A DNA stretch of 64,000 nucleotides from Pseudopyrenochaeta lycopersici (Eukaryota > Ascomycota > Dothideomycetes > Pleosporales > Pseudopyrenochaetaceae), in contig NHZP01000026.1 in the NCBI GenBank assembly GCA_003313425.1, forward strand, positions 124,001-188,000. The letters run 5' to 3'. Under the pieces are notes generated by a model. That model was not told the DNA's origin and ran no database searches. It saw only the letters and a list, made by a program, of their open reading frames with translations. Made by a program: the position numbers and the translations under genes. Every line of letters starts with the position of its first letter. The first letter of the stretch is position 1. This document shows positions 58,586 through 64,000 of the stretch, piece by piece.

Positions 58586-61072
58586 ATGGAAGACATTACC
58601 CCCCCTCCAGACCAGCTCTACAGCTCCTATGAAGAAGCGTATGATGCGCTCAAGACGCATGGCATGCAGCACGGCTACGGCTTTGTCCTGAAGCGGAGTT
58701 GGCCTCACAATTCAGATGTCAAAACACGTTATTACTACCACTGCGATTGCTTCAGGAACAACTACCATTCAAGTGCAAAGGTTCTGAGTACAAGCACGCG
58801 CTCAACAGGATGCCCTTTCAAGCTCGTTATCTTCAAGGTGAAGCTCACCAGCCAGTGGAAGCTAGAGGTGCAGGACAAGCATCACAATCACCCCCGATCA
58901 ATCAATCCTAGCGCGCACAATGTCTATCGCAGGCGTACATCAGCACAGAAGGAAGTAATTGAGTCAATGACGCACGCTGGGGCGCGGCCGATGCAGATAC
59001 TAGCGGCGATCCAAAGGGAAGACCAAGACACACTGGTCTCTGCCACTGATATCCGAGGCGAGAGGAAGGCAATTCGGGAGAAACACTTGAACGGCAGGAG
59101 TCCAATGGAGACATTATTAGACGACTTATCTATGGCAGACTGGGTCTTCGCAGTGAAGAAGGATGATAATAACCGCGTACAAAATCTCTTCTTCGCCCAC
59201 CAGAAGCAGGTCGAGTTGCTGGTGGCAAACCCCGACGTACTGTTGATGGACTGCACATACCGCACCAACAAGTACAGACTTCCACTGTTGCACATACTTG
59301 GCTGCACCAACCTACAGACCTTCTTCTCTGCGGGCTTCTGCTTCCTTAGCAATGAGACACAAGCAGACTACTATTGGGCAATCGCGAACTTCCTGCTTAA
59401 GACAGGGATACAACGACCACAGGTATTCATCAGCGATCAGGAAGAGGCGTTGAAGATGGCAGCTCGCTCGCTACTTCCAGGAGTCCCTCAGCTTCTATGC
59501 GTGTGGCATATTAACAAGAACGTCCAGACTAAGGCTCAGCAGACCTGGCGAGACGCCAATGGCGCAACGAAAGAGGAGAAGCAGAGGATCGTTGAACACA
59601 GGGCTGCGTTCATGAAGCGTTGGACTCAGGTATGCCCCATGCCAATCGCCCAAGAGACTTTGAGGGAAGCCGTCCTCTAAAAAAGTTGCTTGCAGAACTA
59701 ACTAGGGCAGCTCGTCTACGCAAAGAGACCGCTGGAGTTCCAGCTGAAGTGGAACGATCTGCTTAAAGACTACAGCCACCAGCAGGAACTCTGCAGATAC
59801 CTGCAAGACAATCAATACCTTACACGCACCGAGTGGGCAGCTGCTTGGACTTCCCACCACCGACACTATAACACCATCACAAGTTCGCCCGTTGAAGGAA
59901 TGCACAAGGTCCTGAAGGACTACCTCATGACTTCGAGAGGCGACTTGCTGCGCGTTGTAGGGAGGATTGAGCAAATGGTCAGGAGTCAATACAACAAGTA
60001 CAGAAAGGAACTTGCTTCCTCCAAACATAGCGTCAAGTTCGGGCATAAGCTAGAGGCAATGCCATTCCTGCCTCCTGGCATCCATAACGTCCTGACGCCA
60101 CCGGCGATCGAGCGCATTAGGCAACAGGATCTGCTGCGCCAGAAGGAGCAGAGAGAGCGTCGCGGCGGACATCCTTGTTCGGGCCTGTTCGAGAAAACAA
60201 ATGGCCTTCCGTGTCGCCATACGCTGCAAGACGTGAGGAGATCTGGTTCAACGTTACGACTGAACCACCTCTACGATGACCACTGGCGGTATCAACGTGA
60301 GCAAGGGCCGTCAATCTGCCTGTCTCCAAGGCCGCATCAGTCTGTTCTAGAGCCTCTCACCGCTCAAACAAGAGGTGGGCTGAGGAGGAACGAGGCATCA
60401 ACTCGACGAGATCCATCAGCTTTCGAACGACGCGTGCCGCCTTCTGTTCCTCACTTCCCACCTCACCTCCAACCTCAGGGTCAAACACTCGCTGAAGCCC
60501 TGCGACAAGTAAACACCTCTGTTACCGTGTCGATTCCTACATCTGTGCCAAGTGTGAATCCTATGACTACCTGTGTATCTGTATCGACCCCTGCACCTGC
60601 TCCTATACCTCCTCCCCCATTCCTCCGTTCGTCTCCGCCTGTAGCTGTTGCTGTGTCTGTCACTATGGGTCCACCTCCTGCTTGGCAACCACCGTCGTTG
60701 GAAGAGTTCCTAGCCGACATCGAACGTCGACGGTGTCAGCCCGTTCTATATGAGTATAATGACATGATCTCAGCGATTAACTTCCTGGCAGAGACGGGGC
60801 AGGAAGATGATCCTGCAGAGTTGGTTGAAGCACGGAATATGGCGCTCGCTACACAAGGGCTATTTGCTTCCTGTACCCCCACAATGGCATGGAACTATCA
60901 CTTTGGAGACATGGAAGCTTTCTACGCAGAGAGATTCGCGCAAGTCGATGCGCAAAATTCTCTGCTCGAGCTTCAGGATGTACCAAGACAGCGTCCTAAG
61001 CGTGCTGCAGCAGCGACGGCTTCTGAAGCTTGGAAAGATCTCAGCCCGCGCAAGAGAAAACGACGTCAATAG
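58586..61072 (+). CDS. MULE transposase, two exons
   Basis: Exons 58586..59629 and 59711..61072 are joined over an 81-bp intron (GTATGC donor, ACTAAC branch, GGCAG acceptor), giving about 801 residues. The splice joins KRWTQ to LVYAKRPLEF and turns two open frames into one protein. Order of parts: an N-terminal FAR1/FLYWCH-like zinc finger with Cys53, Cys55, Cys76, His100 and His102; the MULE catalytic core with candidate acids Asp222 (MDCTY), Asp284 (ISDQEEA) and Glu410 (SPVEGMH), and the CxxH pair Cys305/His308; a degenerate SWIM-type motif (Cys504, Cys516, His518, in PCSG..GLPCRH); a Pro/Thr-rich region; and a basic tail SPRKRKRRQ, probably a nuclear signal. The ATG at 58586 is the first in frame; the open frame begins further upstream with GTG. 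It should cut and join the element at its terminal repeats. Confidence 0.92.
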
Positions 61073-61179
61073 AGGATAGATTCAATGAGACAAAATTGAT
61101 AGTTTGAGCCACTGAAGACGTCGAAGTGTCGCTACATGGCGTTTTGTAATTTATTTTTTTGCGCTAGTAGAGTTATGGC

Positions 61180-61245
61180 TAGCATTGGGGACAAATCTCA
61201 TTTTGGGGACAAATCTCAAAACCTTGGGGACAAATCTCACTAGCC
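61180..61245 (-). repeat. Right terminal inverted repeat with three iterated motifs
   Basis: Reverse complement of the left terminus. The 16-bp motif occurs at 61185, 61203 and 61224 on the minus strand. The only difference from the left end in the outer 66 bp is one base at 61184. Confidence 0.93.
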
Positions 61246-61254
61246 TGTTCTCGG
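61246..61254. repeat. Right target-site duplication of the MULE
   Basis: TGTTCTCGG, an exact copy of 58363..58371. Confidence 0.9.
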
Positions 61255-61389
61255 ATGTATTCAATACGCGTACAGTACAACAAATCGGGTGCATTTTGCA
61301 CACCCGTGGTATCTCTCCCCCATAACGCCCAGAAAATGCTCTCTCAATGCTATCCATGAACGCCGAGCCATCAAACGCGCAAGGGACTA

Positions 61390-62085
61390 TTACCCAAATG
61401 CAATAGCCTGTCTTCTCTCCTCCATATCTTCCCTCCCAACGACCCAATCGTCTTCTCCAATATCGCTCGCCTCCTCCCACAGCCTCTCCATCTCCTCCTC
61501 CCTCTCCCCTGGCACAGCCCAAATACTCTCGCGCAGCCTCTTATGCCTCTCCCTATCCTCTTCGATCCTGTGTTCGATTTGCCGCTTATCCATTTTCGCT
61601 TGCCCGTTCCTTGCCTGACCCCTTTGTGCAGGTGATGCATCTGTCGTGAAGGGATGTTCAACCTCGCGCGACTTCAACACGGCATCCAGTTCTGCCACGG
61701 TTTCTGGTAACAAAATGTTCAAGAGTTGTAGCGTACCCAATACCTTCCGTACAACCCTAACATTCGCTCCCTCCTCCCCAACCACACACTCCACCACCGC
61801 CAGAATATCTCTCTGCAGCATGCGCACGTAGCCCATCGCACTTGGATCCCCAGCCCCGTTCTCCTTGACAGCCATTTCGCAGAGGCACTCCACGAAGAAC
61901 ATGATGTTGGCACGCGTATTCATGTTTGTGCGCTCTAGCTGCTCAAGGATACAGGAATGCAGGTCTTCGTCCATCTCGCGATTTTTGAGCGCATAGAGCG
62001 CGGCTTTTTGCAGCGAAGTGTGGGATGCGCTGAGATGGGAGAGCAGCGTTGTGAAGCGCTGGCGGACTTCGAAAGGGTCGGCCAT
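61390..62085 (-). CDS. CTK3: CTD kinase subunit gamma (Ctk3)
   Basis: One exon, 231 residues. The N-terminal ~130 residues form the helical CTD-interaction-like fold of Ctk3: DPFEVRQRFTTLLSHLSAS, ALKNREMDEDLHSCILEQLE, NTRANIMFFVECLCEMA and YVRMLQRDILAVV, all characteristic of the fungal family. A charged linker and coiled segment (KMDKRQIEHRIEEDRERHK) lead to a short acidic tail. In CTDK-I it joins the kinase Ctk1 and cyclin Ctk2 to phosphorylate Ser2 of the RNA polymerase II tail in the nucleus during elongation. The Ctk3 linker helps hold the Ctk1-Ctk2 pair together. It is divergent from the proline-synthesis gene, with 289 bp between start codons. The MULE lies just beyond its 3' end. Confidence 0.92.
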   Translation of the reverse strand: MADPFEVRQRFTTLLSHLSASHTSLQKAALYALKNREMDEDLHSCILEQLERTNMNTRANIMFFVECLCEMAVKENGAGDPSAMGYVRMLQRDILAVVECVVGEEGANVRVVRKVLGTLQLLNILLPETVAELDAVLKSREVEHPFTTDASPAQRGQARNGQAKMDKRQIEHRIEEDRERHKRLRESIWAVPGEREEEMERLWEEASDIGEDDWVVGREDMEERRQAIAFG

Positions 62086-62374
62086 ATTGGCGGGCCGATG
62101 GCAGTGTCGGTATATAGATTTACTAGGTGGAGAGAATGTGCACGCGCTTGTAGGTGGGTAAATGTGGAGGTAGACTTGTCAATGTGGCTTGCAATGGCTT
62201 TGGTCAGAGCTTGGAGGGCTCTCGCCGCCGCTTACCTTCGGAGGTGGCCAAAGCACTGGATTTATTTACTTAGGTAACCCCGCCGACGTCGCTCTGGGGA
62301 TTATTATATGCAGTCGCTTTCCTTCATATTCACTCACCACCACAAAAACAACCCTACAGAAAACATCAGTCAAA

Positions 62375-63547
62375 ATGGCAAATACTCAAGAATCCAAGGG
62401 TCTAACATTGACCGTGCTCGGCTCTGGTGAGTACATGTATATTTACTTTGGATATAATACCCCGCGAGGTGCATAAGAACAAATCCATAGTTAAGAGGAG
62501 GGATATGGAGAGCTAGAGGCCTGTAGATGTCTGTTTCTCATTGTACTACAAGCCTCGAGAGGCGTTATTACTTCTAAACGGGCTCTATGACCCACTGAAC
62601 CTTTGTCATACGCTTTCAAGTATAACCCGCTAAGAAGACCCTCAGGTACCATGGGCATAGCCATAATGGGCGGCGTAATGTCTTCCCTCGCCTCCTCTAA
62701 GACTGCTGCCGTTCTCGACCCCTCTTCGTCCTCCAAAGATACGCCCAACCTCTCCAACTTTATCGCCTGCGACCAGTGGAAGCCCGCCGAAGAAAACGTT
62801 CGCAAAGCGCTTGGTCACTACAACTTCCCACTACAAACACTTACAAACGAGAACCTCACCGGTGTACAACAGGCCGATATCATATTGCTGAGCTGCAAAC
62901 CGCATGGATATAAGACGATCCTTGGCGAGAAGGGTATGGTCGAGGCGCTGAAGGGCAAGGTCATTGTGAGCATATTGGCAGGCGTAACGCAAGCCCAGAT
63001 CGAAGCCTTTTTGTATCCTGAGGGCGTAGAGAAAGCAGACAATCCGTGCAGAGTCGTCCGCGTCATGCCCAACACGGCTTCTTTCGTCGGCGAGTCTATG
63101 AGCGTCATTCAGACCTCCGAGCCACCTCTCAGCGACGCCCAATCCACCCTTGTCAATTTCATCTTCAGCTCCATCGGCCGCGTTGTCACGCTCCCGCCTG
63201 CACAGATGGACGCCAGTACCGCGCTGTGTGGTTCAGGGCCTGCATTCTTTGCCTTGGTCCTCGAGGCCGCTGCAGATGGTGCTGTTGCGATGGGTCTGCC
63301 GAGGGCGGAAGCACAGCTCATGGCTGCGCAGACGATGCGCGGGACCACAGGGTTGGTGTTGAACGGAGAGCATCCCGCAGTGTTGAAGGATAAGGTATCA
63401 ACACCTGGAGGATGCACTATTGGCGGTCTCATGAGTCTTGAGCAGGATGGAGTAAGGGGAGCTGTGGCGAAGGCGATTCGGGAGGCGACTGTTGTTGCGT
63501 CGCGGTTGGGCGGGGAGACAAGGGAGTTTGTCAATCACAGACGATAG
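62375..63547 (+). CDS. PRO3: Pyrroline-5-carboxylate reductase
   Basis: Exons 62375..62426 and 62646..63547 (219-bp intron: GTGAGT donor, GCTAAG branch, CCTCAG acceptor, splitting a Gly codon) give 317 residues. The Rossmann dinucleotide motif GSGTMG (16-21) is completed only by splicing. Later motifs are LLSCKPHGYKTIL, VSILAGVT, VVRVMPNTA, STALCGSGPAFFALVLEA, and the family signature VSTPGGCTIGGLMSLE near the C-terminus. The enzyme reduces pyrroline-5-carboxylate to proline with NAD(P)H, the last step of proline synthesis, in the cytosol. Length is somewhat above the ~285 residues of yeast, mainly from a Ser-rich insert at about 33-45. The intron is the longest in the window and sits 52 nt into the frame, typical of fungal first introns. 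The call is firm. Confidence 0.96.
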
Positions 63548-63940
63548 ATGCACGAAAGCAAAGTAGATTCCTCTTTCTATAAAGCGTTTGTGACTTGGAT
63601 CATTACGGCGAACAAAAGTGTGATAGTTAAATTATAAGTGCGCAATGATACCTTTTAAGACCATTTGCATTGTCATTACTATACAAAGACTTCGGAACCA
63701 AAAATTACATATTTCATTTAACTACTGTCTAGGCTAGTCACAGTGCAGTGCAGAATTCACACTTACTAATCTGTGTGAGGGTATAATACAAGAAGTTGAG
63801 AACCCCCAAAGATCCTGCCCATCCAGAAATGCTACCCATATGATGCATATGCAAAGGATCAGTTTGCCGCCATGCTCCGCAAGCCCTTCCAAGCCTCCAT
63901 TCCCCCATTGTCTATTTCTGATATTAGGAAGTAAGGCACC
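63548..63940. other. 3' flanking spacer
   Basis: About 390 bp between the stop codon of the reductase and the stop codon of the convergent gene at the edge. No further feature is seen. Confidence 0.4.
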
Positions 63941-64000
63941 CTACCTCCTCTCCCTCTCTCGCTCAACCCGCTCCATCTCCCTCTCTACATCGCCCTCTGT
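63941..64000 (-). CDS. C-terminal end of an unidentified gene (cut by right edge)
   Basis: The minus strand is open from the edge to a TAG at 63943..63941 and reads 19 residues rich in Glu and Arg, ending VERERERR. Such RE-rich tails occur in splicing and ribosome-associated proteins, but 19 residues cannot be identified. Convergence with the reductase gene and the codon-like pattern favour a real 3' end. Confidence 0.4.
   Translation of the reverse strand, partial: TEGDVEREMERVERERERR

Larger units (their letters stand above)
58372..61245 (+). mobile_element. Mutator-like (MULE) DNA transposon, apparently complete
   Basis: This 2,874-bp element is bounded by inverted repeats that match perfectly for 61 bp (66 bp with one mismatch), starting GGCTAGTGAGATTTG. 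It is flanked by a perfect 9-bp direct duplication, TGTTCTCGG. It carries one gene, a two-exon MULE-type transposase with no disabling mutation in the proposed spliced frame. Perfect termini, perfect duplication and an open gene suggest recent insertion and no inactivation by repeat-induced mutation. It lies in the short space between bL12m (stop 108 bp to the left) and CTK3 (stop about 145 bp to the right). Whether it is mobile now cannot be judged from one copy. Confidence 0.95.

Overview
The window is nuclear DNA from a filamentous ascomycete fungus, most likely a Dothideomycete. The evidence is short GT-AG introns (46-219 bp) with CTAAC/CTGAC-type branch points, an intron-containing tRNA-Ser, a midasin gene without introns, and fungal-specific families: an Est1-like protein with an N-terminal finger, Ctk3, small secreted cysteine-rich proteins and a fungal P450. 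The class assignment comes from remembered resemblance of these proteins and was not searched.

There are two kinds of territory. From 1 to about 42.6 kb the DNA is gene-sparse, and genes sit alone between deserts of 1-9 kb. In order they are: the 5' part of an Est1/SMG-like gene (minus, cut by the left edge); a two-exon MFS transporter; tRNA-Ser(GCU) with a 22-nt intron; ALG5, the dolichyl-phosphate glucosyltransferase; a Kelch beta-propeller protein; a CaiB/BaiF-type CoA-transferase divergent from a cytochrome P450; two small genes that look like diverged paralogues of an unrecognised family; and a divergent pair of secreted, effector-like proteins. A repeat of about 272 bp occurs twice, 30 kb apart, in the deserts.

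From 42.6 kb to the right edge the DNA is gene-dense and housekeeping. It holds midasin (MDN1/REA1, about 4,890 residues in one exon), mitochondrial ribosomal protein bL12m, CTK3, pyrroline-5-carboxylate reductase, and the last codons of a further gene at the right edge. Midasin and bL12m are divergent, as are CTK3 and the reductase.

Between bL12m and CTK3 sits an apparently intact Mutator-like (MULE) DNA transposon of 2,874 bp. It has a perfect 9-bp target duplication, 61-bp perfect terminal inverted repeats (66 bp with one mismatch), three copies of one 16-bp motif in each terminus, and a two-exon transposase of about 801 residues that keeps the candidate D, D, E residues and a zinc-binding motif. 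It is the clearest mobile system in the window and looks recent. The small paralogue pair at 34.0 and 36.5 kb and the secreted pair at 38.2-40.2 kb are the best candidates for undescribed biology in the sparse part.

All functional calls come from reading translations and splice sites by eye; no database search was possible.
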